A stretch of DNA of 64,000 nucleotides from Plotosus lineatus (GCA_024760905.1 CM045733.1:66927501-66991500), one strand, 5' to 3'. Numbered from the stretch's first letter, positions 22,232 through 33,315 are shown. A program made the numbers and translations. The notes: generated from the letters alone by a model not told the origin.

Positions 22232-22569
22232 ATTAACAACGTAAGCCGAGGTATACCTATATAAAGATCATTTCATGTATCTTTATAAAATACAAAATAC
22301 CTTTGTGCCTAAGAAATAGATAATTCTGTTCAAAACTAAAGGAAGGCAGCATGATTTCACTGTAATTTTTATCAACAGCATGCTGAACAGGGAACACACA
22401 CAGGCCCAGGGTGAGCCTGAGCGTTCACTTTTCTGTCATGCCCTTTGGTCGATGAATGGTAAGTTGAAGAAAACAAACAAAACCACATCTTTTTGGCTTG
22501 CTCTTTTCTTCTGCTGTTTGGCTTTTTTTTTTCATATGCTCTTGGCCTCATACACCTTCAGCTCAACGC

Positions 22570-22570
<1 letters not shown>

Positions 22571-22618
<48 letters not shown>
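22571..22618. repeat. (GA)n microsatellite
   Basis: About 23 GA units. The reading frames across it encode only an RE/ER repeat. Confidence 0.97.
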
Positions 22619-22620
<2 letters not shown>

Positions 22621-22906
22621 CTTGGTTCAGGAGTGTCACATTCGTCATTAGTTTTCTTGCTTATACCTAAATGTGTCTCTCCCAGTACATATCCATCTTA
22701 CTACAATTACAATATATCATAAATATTGGGATGAGTATGAATATATTAACATGAATTTCCCATAATGGTTAAAACTGTTAAACAAGATAATACTGCAGTG
22801 TTTGATTTTATTTTGTCAATTTTTTCCAAGCTGTCACTGCATGAGTGCCAGCCTGTTACATCAGCTCTGCACTCTTGTCTGTCTTTCTAGTGGGTGTTTA
22901 GTGATT

Positions 22907-22908
<2 letters not shown>

Positions 22909-22990
<82 letters not shown>
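22909..22990. repeat. (TG)n microsatellite
   Basis: About 40 TG units. Confidence 0.97.
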
Positions 22991-22992
<2 letters not shown>

Positions 22993-23199
22993 CTCCTAAT
23001 TCTCACTTTTCTACAATAACCATATTTTCAAATGTGCAGCTATGAATGACCAAATGATGATATTAATAGCTTTTCGGGGGACATTTTCAAACTACCACAG
23101 GATATCCATTAATCCATGGTACGATTGTTTACACCTAAGATCAGATCATATCTCTGTGCACCATGCAACGCCTCTATTTAAAAACTCAGATACCAGTGG

Positions 23200-25510
23200 A
23201 GATATGAAAAGCTGAAAAAAGGCATCAGGAGCTTAAAATGGTTTAAAATCTGTCATCATGGAAAATGTTAGATCTTCCCTTAATAAGATGGATAAGCTTA
23301 CAGTTCTAACCCAGCTGCAAATTGGAGTGTTGTATGTGTTGTCTCATGTATTTTAAAAAATCAAAGCTAGATGATCTCTCTCCAACCTCTGTGGTGATTA
23401 TAAATGGATTTCACCCTTCACAGGCAGTCAGAAAAGCAATGGTAAGCAGAAAGAGAGAAGGAGGAGGCATAATTACAGTTATGTGAAAAAATTAGGACGC
23501 ACCATTAAATAGTCAACTCTTTATTAAGAAATGTTCAAATAACAATCTCCAATCTTGTGTTTATTATTTCTTTAAAATATGTGTTTAATTGTAATTAAAC
23601 TATATAAATTTTTTTTTTCTTCGTTAAACTGAACAATAATGTATTTCAATGGAAGGAAAAAATTAGGACACCCTACCCCTAATAACTAGCGTTACCTCCT
23701 TTGGCTGAAATAACTTCATTGAGATGCTTCTTGTTTCCGTCTTCCAGTCTCTGACATTGATCTGAGGAAAGTTGGCCCCAGTCCTCAATGCAGAATTCTT
23801 TCAGCTGTGAGATGTTTGAGGGGTTTCCTGCATTCACAACCCATTTCAAGTCACCCCACAGTATTTCAATGGGATTTGGATCTGGGCTTTGACTGTTCCA
23901 TTCCAGGACTATCCACTTATTAGTTTTCAGTCAGTCCTTCACTGGTATGTTTTTTGGGTCATTGTCATGTTGCAGTGTTCAGTTCTGCTTCAGCTTTTAT
24001 TTTTTTTACAGATAATTTTGACATGTTCTTCAAGCCCCCTTTGTAAAATTCATGGTGGATTCTATGATGGTGAGCTGGCCAGGTCATGCTGAAGCAAAGT
24101 GTCCGCAAACCATGACACTTCCTCCTCCATGCTTCACAGTTGGCATGAGGTTCTTTCTCTGGTAATGCTCTATTTGGTTTCTGCCAAATATGTCTTCTGT
24201 TCCGGTGTCCAAATAATTCAGCTTTCGACTCATCTGTTCAACAATCTGCAGCCACAATCTTCTTCCTGAGGGCCTCAGAGAGCTCTCTGGATCTTACCAC
24301 GGTGCTCAGTTTCACTTCAACAGACAGGGGCACCTTGCTGTATTTAAATCTCAGACATTTAGTTGGTTAACGATGTTCTGTTCATGTGCACCTGCTCTGA
24401 TATACCTGTGTGCGATTATAGCCATTCTAAGTTGGAAAATATGTGTGTGGGGGGGTGTCCTAATATTCTCCTCCATTGAAATGCACATTGTTGTTAATAT
24501 ATTTTGTTTGATGAGTAAAAATATGTTAATTTGTATTGTTTAATAACAAGCAAATCACATTCTTTTCAAGAAATAAATAAAAACAACATTGTACATTGTT
24601 ATGTGAACATTTTTTTAATAAAGAGTTTACTATTTAATGGGGCGTCCTTATTTTTTCACATGACTGTATGTTTGTGAATGAGATGTGGTGCAACTCCTGA
24701 TATATTTGCAAGAGACAGTGACCTGCTAACCAGACCCATCATTACTTAGGTTGCTCATTTGGTCTTTGTGTTTCCAGACAACGCACTGCTCTCAAATAAA
24801 CATCCATCAGGGTAAAAGTGCATGAAAATATGGTCAGAGGAGGACAGCAAGACGCTGAGGAACACCACATACAAGGAGGGCCTCTGCAGCCCATACAGGA
24901 TGGACATCAACAGTCTGAGCCACTGAATCACATAATACATCAATTTCTGTGGAGAGAATAATGTGCTTTAGGAATGTGTTTTGTTTTCCCAACAACAAAC
25001 CCTTGGTCAACCCTTAGATGAATACTTTGCTAAAGAGAACTTTTAGGGTGAGTCCAAAAGGAGTTCAGGCAGAAAATAAGAAAGGGCAAGGATGGCTATA
25101 GGAAGGAACTGGTTGAGCGGCTGAATGAAAATATTGCCAGGGTCATCTGGAGAACACTGAAGAAAATATCTTGTCATGGAAAAGGAATGGGGGGTCAACA
25201 CCATTGAGATGATGACTGACGAAATGAAGCTGTTTTTTCAATAAATTTGATTCAGAACCCCATCTCTTCCCCACACTGTCATCATATTTCACACCATTCT
25301 CTGTGAACTCCACTTTATCTCCGATTCCCTCCAGAGTCACCAATGCCTGCATGCAATGACAACAGATTCTTCACCAACGGACCACAGTACATGAGGAGTG
25401 TCTTTCACATCAACAGCCTCTCAAGGTGCAGTGCTCCCTAGCTCCCTCTTCAGCCTGAACACTTCAAAGAATGTGTCCAACATTGTTCACTGTCACTTCC
25501 AGAGCTATCT
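23200..25510 (+). mobile_element. LINE-A copy 2, interrupted by a Tc1-type element
   Basis: Before the interruption (23200-23475) it reads RSLLNKMDKLTVLTQLQ, the endonuclease start, and then a KQKERRRHN-like stretch. After it (24669 on) the text resumes with FVNEMWCNS, then WSEEDSKTLRNTTYK, LCSPYRMDINSLSH, YINFCGENNV, FAKENFRVSPKGVQAENKK and KELVERLNENIARVIWRTLK. These are the endonuclease, linker and pre-RT regions of the same family as 13820-16145. There are stops and deletions, and the RT core is absent. Confidence 0.75.
23476..24666 (-). mobile_element. Tc1/mariner-type element with ~72-bp inverted repeats and DDE remains
   Basis: The ends are CAGTTATGTGAAAAAATTAG and, inward on the minus strand, CAGTCATGTGAAAAAATAAG. 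Similarity continues for about 72 bp on each side. TA borders both ends (23474-23475, 24667-24668). The minus strand encodes RELSEALRKKIVAA (part of the first DNA-binding helix), then directly TDESKAELFGHRNRR (first catalytic D), QHDNDPKN (second D) and WNSQSPDPNPIEILWGDLK (catalytic E), ending GNKKHLNEVISAKGGNAS and a stop. Most of the DNA-binding domain is deleted. The D-to-E spacing is about 32 residues where DD34E is usual. It is non-functional. Confidence 0.88.
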
Positions 25511-25623
25511 TTCTGTGTGTTTATATAACTAATATTTGAATTAGTTTATTGTGTACACTGTATCATGTTGGGGATGTATTTTGTGCCAATTTTAATTCAT
25601 TAATTGTTTTGTTTTATTTCCTT

Positions 25624-25946
25624 TGGTGGTGTACTGATAGGAATGTCTGCCTCACAGCGAGAATATCCTGGGTTTAAGTCCCTGGCTCTTGCATTTCTGT
25701 GTGAAGTTTTCATGCTTTCCCTATTCTCGTGTGGTTTTCCTTCAGAATCAATCAAAATATATGCACATTAGGCTAACGGGCTGTTCTTTTTAGCCACTGG
25801 GTGTGGATGTAGGTGTGAATATTTTCAATGTGTTGGACTTGTGATCGTCTGGTGAGTTTATGGTGTACCTCACCTTCGCCCAGTGGTGGCTGGGATAGGC
25901 TTCAGCCTCTTCGTGGCCCTAATAGGATTAAGCGATTCATTGATTT
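25624..25946 (+). mobile_element. V-SINE, near full length
   Basis: Head GGTGGTGTACTGATAGG, B-box region GGGTTTAAGTCCC, core TTTCTGTGTGAAGTTTTCATG, tail GTGTACCTCACCTTCGCCC, then CCCTAATAGGATTAAGCGAT. Confidence 0.85.
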
Positions 25947-26211
25947 GTGTGAAAGCGATGACATTGTTTATGTGCATACCATAAATTTTATATATTTATA
26001 TTCACATCTGTACATTGAAACCATTCTGTGTAATATTTACTCAGTCGGATCCATCCTGTGCCATGGCTGCGTCATGTGAAATATTTTTATTCATAATATC
26101 TATTTTTTCATTATGTGTATACATCAGTTACATTTGCTGGTATTGTCTTTATATACGTAACAAATGTTTAGTGTATGTAGCATATAAAGTCATTGCAGTA
26201 TTTTAGTTTTA

Positions 26212-26303
<92 letters not shown>
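26212..26303. repeat. (GAT)n(TTA)n compound trinucleotide array
   Basis: About 11 GAT units and then about 19 TTA units with no spacer. Confidence 0.97.
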
Positions 26304-26304
<1 letters not shown>

Positions 26305-26454
26305 GTTAATCTTATAATATTTGCTTTTGAAACATTAAATTGCCTTTTCCTGTTACATGATAGAAATAACGCATAACCTCCCATAAAACATGCCAGATTT
26401 TTTTTTGTGGCTATTTTAAACTGCTACTCAGTGAAAATGTGCATGTGATTGGTG

Positions 26455-26612
26455 CTCAGTGACAGTCTACCATCCTTTTTGGGTGTGCTCCGCCTTGCAT
26501 CTGGTATTCTACCATGACCCTGACTAGGTTACAGTAAGTGGTGAGAGAATATAGATGGAAAGTTGGATGGATGGATGAGTGGATGATTGATTATTTGGTT
26601 GGCTGAATGGAT
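26455..26612 (+). mobile_element. V-SINE-like tail ending in (GGAT)n
   Basis: A diverged GGGTGTGCTCCGCC, then CATGACCCTGACTAGG tail, followed by GGATGGATGAGTGG tetranucleotide repeats at 26560-26612. Confidence 0.55.
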
Positions 26613-26761
26613 GGATGGATGAATTAATGAACAAATTAATAAATATTAACATCTATTTTACATTAATGAACAAAATATTGACTGTCTTGTACTAAAATTA
26701 TGACCGAATTCCAATGGACAGAACTAAATAAGCATGTACTCTTGGTGGTCCTGTTTCCACC

Positions 26762-26940
26762 AACATGTAGATCAGGTAAACTGGCTATACCCATTAATTG
26801 CCAATAGGTGTGAATATGAATGTCCATCTTTTTTGCGACCTGTCCAAGGTATACTCTGGTTCTCCCTTATCAGCTGGACTTGGCTCCAGTTCACCCATGA
26901 CGTGCAGTGAATAAGCAATATGGATTAAGAATGAATGAAT
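26762..26940 (+). mobile_element. V-SINE-like 3' half
   Basis: Contains ATTGCCAATAGGTGTGAATA, GCGACCTGTCCAAGGTATAC and an ATTAAGAATGAATGAAT end. The head is missing. Confidence 0.65.
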
Positions 26941-27654
26941 TGTGTGACTGTGCACTTTTAATGGACTTACAATATTAACATTGAATTGATAAGAAATTGT
27001 CTCTGTATCCCAATTCTAAGACAGTCCATTGCCACAAAGAAAGATGGCGACAAACTGAAATGAAGAAACAGCCACCCAATCCCTTTATTAGTTGAAATCA
27101 CATATAGAAGAAAAACTGTAGTTTCTCACATCTACATAGTTTGTATGCTAGATTTTTTTCTGTCTTCATAATTTCCCTGAATACTTGATGTATAGAAATT
27201 TAAATCTATTGTGAAAAAGATACAAATCATTCATCTTTTTTCCAAGTTTTTATTATGGTAATCCAATGTGCCTTTTTCATAACATTAGGTTTAAAATTAC
27301 TAGCATTATGTTGAAGACAAAAATCTCTAATTCAGTGTAGCATTCACAAGAAAGCATTAAAACATTTTCCCAGTGTATCCCAGTCCTGTATCCCAACTCT
27401 GAAGGCTGTCCTGAAATATAGTTCCCAGTGCACAATCTAAAAATTCAAATGTTTAAATCTAGAATTCTTCAGTAAACACCAGTTTCTCACTTGGGAACCG
27501 TTAGCCAGCCAAGGAACTGTTCGAGAACCTTCTGTCGAACAAATTGAAAGTATTCATTGTGTCAAAGATCTTCATTCTACTGGTGAGTATAAACTATAGT
27601 TTAGTACTATAGTTTTATACTATAAGTATAAAGAGTTAATAAAGAGTTTTGATT
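26941..27654. other. No recognised gene
   Basis: AT-rich sequence. Two TATCCCA-containing segments (27006 and 27385) look alike over about 35 bp but belong to no family that I can name. Confidence 0.4.
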
Positions 27655-27879
27655 TGGGCAGCACTGTGGCACAGAGTCCACCTCAAAGCAAGAAGGCTCT
27701 GGGTTCAAGTCCCAGGCTCACCAAGGCTATTTTTGTGTAGAGTTTGCATGTTCTTTCTGTGCTTGCGAGGGTGTTCTCTAAGTACTCCTACGTCCTCCCA
27801 CAGTCCAAAGGTATACACATTAGGCAAATTGGCTGTTTTAAATCATTAAACACACATCTGTGTGTGTGTGTGTGTGTGT

Positions 27880-27948
<69 letters not shown>

Positions 27949-28093
27949 TGTGTGTGTGTGTGCATGTGTGTTGTCGTTTGACCCTGCAAGGGCCTGGAAA
28001 GCTGTTCAAGCTGTACCCCACCTTCACTCAATGTTGGCTGAGATAGGCTTTAGCCTCCCCGTGACCTTAATAGGTTGTTCAGCAAGTAAGTGG
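27655..28093 (+). mobile_element. V-SINE containing an expanded (TG)n array
   Basis: Head GGCAGCACTGTGGCACAGAG, B box GGGTTCAAGTCCC, core AGAGTTTGCATGTTC, CCCACAGTCCAAAG, then (TG)n at 27859-27963, then the normal tail GACCCTGCAAGGGCCTGG and CCTTAATAGG. The microsatellite sits at the TGTGTG-prone point of the core-tail junction, where other copies carry short GTGTGAATGTG text. Confidence 0.88.
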
Positions 28094-28211
28094 GAGGGTT
28101 CCTATTAAATATTCTTAATATAAGGTTCAGTATATGTCCTCCTTTTCTTTTAATTGCCTTCAACTAGTCTAAATTAAGTAAAGACACGTTTCATTTGACC
28201 TCAATGGGGGT

Positions 28212-28236
28212 TTTTGTTGTTGTTGTTGTTGTTGCG
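28212..28236. repeat. (GTT)n microsatellite
   Basis: About eight GTT/TTG units. Confidence 0.9.
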
Positions 28237-28458
28237 AACTCTGTGTGGCTGATTTAGCAGATGGTGCATCTCACCTGAAGTGATTGTGATTTTTAGATAC
28301 TATGTTTGGCTTATCCAACTAATCAATATTCTATGAATTTTTGAAGCTCGTTAATTCTGAGAGCGAGAACATTACATTCTGCACTAGGGCACCTTCAACC
28401 ATAAGGCAAAATATCTTGATATTCATCTCCAACGGCATGTTTTGTAGATACATTCATA

Positions 28459-28650
28459 ACATTCATTCATTTTCTGAACCGCTCAATCCTAATTAGGGTC
28501 GCAGGGAGACTGGCGCCCATCTCAGCGAACTCTGGGCGAGGGCAGTGGACACCCTGGTCAGCTCACCAGGCCATCACAGAGCCAACACTCAGACAACCAT
28601 CCATACTCACACCTAGGGATGATTTGGTGGATGATGTCAGTTAGTCTACT
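28459..28650 (-). mobile_element. SINE-1/V-SINE 3' half
   Basis: Plus-strand text TTCATTTTCTGAACCGCTCA, CTAATTAGGGTCGCAGGGAG, TGGCGCCCATCTCAGCG and CACCAGGCCATCACAG. It abuts the duplicated LINE-A/Tc1 block at 28655. Confidence 0.8.
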
Positions 28651-28654
28651 GTGC

Positions 28655-29490
28655 ATGAGGTTCTTTCCCTGGTAATGCTCTATTTGGTTTCTTCCAAATA
28701 CTGTATGTGTTCAGTTCCGGTGTCCAAATAATTCAGCTTTAGACTCATCTGTCCAACAATCTTCTTCCTGAGGGCCTCAGAGAGCTCTCTGGATCTTACC
28801 ACTCGGTGCTCGGTTTCACTTCAACAGACAGGGGCGCCATACTAAATGCCTGAGGTTTAAATACAGCAAGTTGGCTAACGGTGTTCTGTTCATATGCACC
28901 TGCTCTGATATACCTGTGTGCGATTCTAGCTATTTTAACTGGGAAAATATGTGGGGGGTGTCCTACTATTCTCCTCCATTGAAATGCACATTGTTGTTAC
29001 AATATATTTTGTTTGATGAGTAAAAATATGTTAATTTATGTTGTTTAATAACAAGTAAATCACTTTTTTTTCAAGAAATAAATAAAAACAAGATTGTGCA
29101 TTGGTACTTGAAATTTTCTTAATGAAGAGTTTACTTTTTAATGGGGAAAAGCTTATTTTTTCACATGACTGTATGTTTGTGAATGAGATGTGGTGCAACT
29201 CCTAACATATTTGCAAGAGACAGTGACTTGCTAACCGGACCCATCATTACTTAGGTTGCTCATTTGGTCCTTGTGCTTCCAGACAACGCACTTCTCTCAA
29301 ATAAACATCCATCAGGGTAAAAGTGCATGAAAATATGGTCAGAGGAGAACAGCAAGATGCCAAGGAACACCAAATACAAGGAGGGCCTCTGCAGCCCATA
29401 CAGGATGGACATCAACAGTCTGAGCCACTGAATCACATAACACATCAATTTCTGTGTAGACAATAATGTGCTTTAGGAATGTGTGTTGTT
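28655..29490 (+). mobile_element. Second copy of the Tc1-in-LINE-A block
   Basis: It matches about 24140-24990 collinearly: first the part of the Tc1-type element from its catalytic TDES region to its terminal inverted repeat (to about 29172, ending CACATGACTGTA), then the same LINE-A segment (ATGTTTGTGAATGAGATG, then GAGGGCCTCTGCAGCCC). Both copies share the exact transposon/LINE junction. The copy starts and stops abruptly, with reversed SINE fragments on both sides. Local duplication is the simplest reading. Confidence 0.85.
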
Positions 29491-29499
29491 TTCGTTTTC

Positions 29500-29672
29500 A
29501 CAATGACCCATGTTTTTGGACCGTAGGAGTAAACCAGAAAACCCAGAGTAAACCCACGCAAGCAGGTGGAGAACATATGCAAACTCCACATAGAAACGTC
29601 CAAGTAGGAATCGAACCCAGGACCTTCTCGCTGTGAGCCAGACATGCTAACCTCTACACCACCGTGCCAGCT
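29500..29672 (-). mobile_element. V-SINE 5' half
   Basis: Plus-strand text AACATATGCAAACTCCACAT, ATCGAACCCAGGACCTTCTC and CTACACCACCGTGCCAG: the reverse complement of core, B box and A box. Confidence 0.85.
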
Positions 29673-29958
29673 CTTCATAACATTCGTGGAAAAATTTCAA
29701 CTCTCTTCTCCTGACCATAACATTCAATGTGATTGGGAGGCAACCGAAATTTTTTGACAGAAGACCCACCCATGGAATCTCCCACCCAGGGAGTACCAAC
29801 CTAATGTAAACTTTTACGACTCAGGTTCACACTGTGAGCCACAGATAGTGTACAGTAAGCAGGATCACAGAAAGCAGGAAAGAAATTCCATGCTTAGAGT
29901 TTCACCCATATCTTTAAAGAGCATAATTTTTTAATTAAATCAAAAAATTTAGAATAAA

Positions 29959-30302
29959 ATTAGGGTGAGAAGCTCCGCCATCCGGGGAGAGCTCGGAGTA
30001 GATCCGCTGCTCCTCCGCATTGAGAGGGGCCAGTTGAGGTGGTTCGGGCATCTGGTCAGAATGCCCCCCGGACGCCTCCCTGGTGTGGTGTTTCGGGCAT
30101 GTCCAACCGGGAAGAGACCCCGGGGTCGACCTAGAACACGCTGGAGGGACTATGTCTCTCGGCTTGTCCGGGACCGCCTCGGTGTCCCCCCGGGAGAGTT
30201 GGAGGAAGTAGCTCGGGAGAGGGATGTCTGGACCTCTTTGCTAAGGTTGCGGCCCCCGCGAACCGACCCTGGACTAAGCGGAAGAAGATGATGATGATGA
30301 TG
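29959..30302 (+). mobile_element. Young LINE-B insertion, 5'-truncated, perfect 13-bp TSD
   Basis: A 344-bp insertion bounded by AATTTAGAATAAA at 29946-29958 and 30303-30315. It encodes an unbroken C-terminal frame (29965-30291, 108 codons) with LLLRIERGQLRWFGHLVRMP, GKRPRGRPRTRWRDYVSRL and ELEEVARERDVWTSLLRL, then a GAAGAAGATGATGATG tail. The intact frame and identical target duplications mark it as one of the most recent insertions here. It cannot encode an active protein because endonuclease and RT are lacking. Confidence 0.93.
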
Positions 30303-30315
30303 AATTTAGAATAAA

Positions 30316-31287
30316 CATACACTTCCATACATTTATTTAATTGAAAAAATGCCTTCACATTGTTTCTACGATGACTGTCACACCACTTCACTGCAGTGAT
30401 GGAAACAGATGCAGTAAGCAGATTAACAGCACTTCAAAACTAGAAACACTGTCCAAACACAAAATCAATAGGCAAGCAAGGGTCACACAATCAAACAAAC
30501 AGCTCTTGGCAGGGTTCAGACTCGAACACTGAAACACGACGGCTCGGTAGAAAAATGCAGATACAGTACTTTGCACTTGAGAGTGTATATACAGTGGATT
30601 TTTCATTAGCATTAGCACTGACAGGAGTGCTGAGGTGATGTGATGTGGTATCAAAGTCAGACGTCCAGAAACTGTGAGGCCCGCGGCGCCTGTGGCTCAA
30701 GTCAGGTGATTCTGTGAAAGAGACGTATAGATATTTGTGTTCATATGAAACAAATAGTCCAGAAACCACAACCACAAATCAAAAATCTTGAACTGATATG
30801 TTCAAATTGAACTTAAAATTACCACTGACTTGTGGTCCATACAAAACAATACACCAGTGCATTATTTCTTATTTTATCACATTAACATTAATTGATTTTT
30901 AAAAATCATGATTTTTTTTTAAATTATTATTTAAATGCTGGAAACTAAAAGTATCTATAACTTGCTCCAAAATCTCATCAGTACATCTCTGAATTTATGT
31001 CACCAAAGAAGTGTTACTTCCGCCTAGGGAACTAACACAGCATGAAACTATTACAGATCCTGCGAACAGTCTGAATTGCCCTCTTCAACTTTTGTGCAGA
31101 AAGTAAAACATGCGTTTATGGACAAAAGACCTGGATTTTTTTTTTCCTTTTTTTTTTTTTTTTTTTTTTTTGTAACAACACAGCATATTTCCGTTGTTGA
31201 TGGACCATCCCCGATTTCTTCAAGGCCGGAAAAGGAAACTGTGCTTTTGGAAACTAGTTACATGAAGCTTAATTCTATGCTTGAAAA
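30316..31287. other. Unclassified; 30340-30720 repeat-like
   Basis: The 30340-30720 text (GCAAGCAAGGGTCACACAAT, GGCAGGGTTCAGACTCGAAC) resembles a dispersed fish repeat that I cannot name. A T-rich tract lies at 31136-31171. No gene was recognised. Confidence 0.35.
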
Positions 31288-31762
31288 ATCTTCTTCTACT
31301 TCTTTTCCTTCCGGCTGCTCCCTTCAGGGGTCGCCACAGCGAATCATCTGCCTCCATCTCACTCTGTCCTCTGCATCTTCTTCTCTTACACCAACTACCT
31401 TCAACTTCAACTACCTTCATGTCCTCCTTCACCACATCCATAACACTTCTCTTTGGTCTTCCACTAGGCCTTCTGCCTGCCAATCTCAGCATCCTACTAC
31501 CAATATACTCACTATCTCTTCTCTGTACATGTCCAAACCATCTCAATCTAGCTTCTCTGACTTTGTCTCAAAAACATCTTACATGTGTTGTCCCTCTGAT
31601 GTGCTCATTCCTGATCCTATCCATCCTCGTCACTCCCAAAGAGAACCTCAACATTTTCATCTCTGCTAACCTCCAACTCCACCTCCTGTCTTTTCCCCAG
31701 GACCACTGTTTCTAAACCATACAACATCACTGGCCTCAACACCGTCTTGTACACTTTTATGT
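31288..31762 (-). mobile_element. LINE-D 3' end (RT C-terminus)
   Basis: Minus-strand peptides: VYKTVLRPVMLYGLETVV, then LGKRQEVELEVSRDENV, MRWFGHVQRRDSEYIGSRML and GRPKRSVMDVVKEDMKVV, then the 3' end with GATTCGCTGTGGCGACCCCT and a GAAGAAG tail. Frameshifts are present. Same family as 33002-33302, 37556-38060 and 63819-64000. Confidence 0.85.
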
Positions 31763-32471
31763 TTGAAACATAAGCCACAGATAGACTATTATGCCACTCT
31801 GGGAATGGCACCCTGAGAAGTAGTTGGTACGGGTTAATTGTGAAAAACCCAAGAAACGGTCACAGATTCGCACGATCTCACTTCATGAGATGTGAGATGA
31901 GTCCATAACTCAGATCCATATTTTACAGACACCACATATAATTCTCACCCGGACTCTATATTAAACACAGATGAAAAGAAATAGAAAAAAAAAACAATTA
32001 ATAAATGACAAAAAGTAAAAATTAAAATACACACTATCCACTCTTCACATTATTGGGTCAATATTATAAACTAGTTTACGCACTCTTTACAGAAACTAAA
32101 TAACAAAATTAATTCCCACACATTTCCCCAACCTCTCCCTCAAAAACATTCACATTCACCAACAGAGACAATGACAATAATAAACCAGTCGTTCCACAAA
32201 AAAGAAACAAAATATTAAACAGTGCCAAGCAGCCTCAGGCAATCCCAATAGCTCACAAAGAGCATCACAAATAGACATAAACAGCACACCAGCAGCTATG
32301 CAAAGTAATAAATGAGGGCACCAGCAACTTAAAATTTAGCAAAGCTGTAGTGCCTTCTCAATGGGATATCAACAGCAGTAGCACACACGCCTACAACCCA
32401 GAAACCACACCACAAAATATCCTCTTACAACCAAACAACAGCTGGAGACACTAAGCTAATTAAACTCATCA
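31763..32471. other. Unclassified AT-rich DNA
   Basis: C/A-rich composition on the plus strand and no sizeable open frame. No family was identified. Confidence 0.4.
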
Positions 32472-32484
32472 TCATCACTATCTT

Positions 32485-32823
32485 CAGTTCAGTTCATTTT
32501 CTGTCACTGCTTAATCCCAATGAGGGTCGCGGAGAGGCTGGCACCCATCCCAGCCGACTCCAAGTGAGGGCAGAGTATACCCCGGACAGCTCACCAGGCC
32601 ATCACAGGACGGAAACACGCCAATGGCTTTGCAGCCTACTCTTGTCGAAAGTCAGCAATGGTTCTTTTACATGAACCTCCCACCATTGACAGTGAGTGAA
32701 TACGGCCGGCCTTTGATAACCCAGTTAGCTGCACTGGGGGGACAGTGACAACCTTGTGGAGAGTGGGGCTCGAACTCCCAACCTTTGGATCAGAGATCCA
32801 GCGCCCTAGACCACCATTGCCCT
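32485..32823 (-). mobile_element. SINE-1, full length, perfect 13-bp TSD
   Basis: Flanked by TCATCACTATCTT at 32472-32484 and 32824-32836. It runs tail to head on the plus strand: CACTGCTTAATCCCAATGAG, AGCCGACTCCAAGTGAGG, GTCGAAAGTCAGCAATGG, TTGATAACCCAGTTAGCTGC, CAGAGATCCAGCGCC. This is the best reference copy for SINE-1 in the window. Confidence 0.93.
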
Positions 32824-33001
32824 TCATCACTATCTTGTGGTCTGTAATCATCCTTCAGTGCTAGAACTGTTGCATTGTTTTAACCAATGCATGAATTCTT
32901 TCTATTTCCTTATTATGAAACATTGTCACCTTTCAATAAGCCGCACATGGTACCTCCACAACCATCTTTCAAATTATTTAAGCTCACTATGGGCTAAACT
33001 G

Positions 33002-33302
33002 AGGGACAGCACATGTAAGAGGTTTTTTGAGACAAAGTCAGAGAGGCTAGATTTAGATGGTTTGGACATGTAGCAATAGTGAATATACAATATTGATAGT
33101 AAGATGCTGAGGTTGGAACTACCAGGCAGAAGGCCTAGAGGAAGACCAAAGAGAAGATGTATGGATGTGGTGAAGGAGGACATAAAGGTAGTTGGTGTAA
33201 GAGAAGAAGATGCAGAGGATAGGGCGAGATGGAGACAGATGATTCACTGTGGCGACCCCTGAAGGGAACAGTCAAAAGGAAAAGAAGCAGAAGAAGAAGA
33301 AG
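33002..33302 (+). mobile_element. Young LINE-D insertion, 5'-truncated, perfect 13-bp TSD
   Basis: A 301-bp insertion flanked by ATGGGCTAAACTG (32989-33001 and 33303-33315). It encodes part of FETKSERLDLDGLDM-type and GRRPRGRPKRRCMDVVKED-type C-terminal text and ends with GATTCACTGTGGCGACCCCT, AAGGGAACAGTCAAAAGG and a GAAGAAGAAG tail. Confidence 0.92.
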
Positions 33303-33315
33303 ATGGGCTAAACTG

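Noticed and set aside
22380..22450. Possible host gene start (MLNREHTQAQGEPERS)
   Set aside because: No splice signals or homologous motif. The frame soon runs into the (GA)n array.
27788..28046. His/Thr- and Cys/Val-repeat proteins
   Set aside because: Translations of a (TG)n array. The same holds for YIYI from (TA)n (for example 43640-43860) and RERE/LSLS from (GA)n (11395-11622, 22500-22720).
24755..29463. Two very similar minus-strand open frames (24943-24755 and 29463-29260) that look like a duplicated membrane protein gene
   Set aside because: The plus strand at both places encodes LINE-A linker text (WSEEDSKTLRNTTYK, LCSPYRMDINSLSH). The minus frames are shadows of a duplicated retroelement segment.
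29965..30291. Stand-alone 108-residue host protein
   Set aside because: It is the C-terminus of LINE-B, delimited by a target duplication.
31076..31715. Long plus-strand open frames (197 and 144 codons)
   Set aside because: They are antisense to LINE-D, whose coding strand is minus here. The similar plus-strand frames at 37688-38134 are rejected for the same reason.
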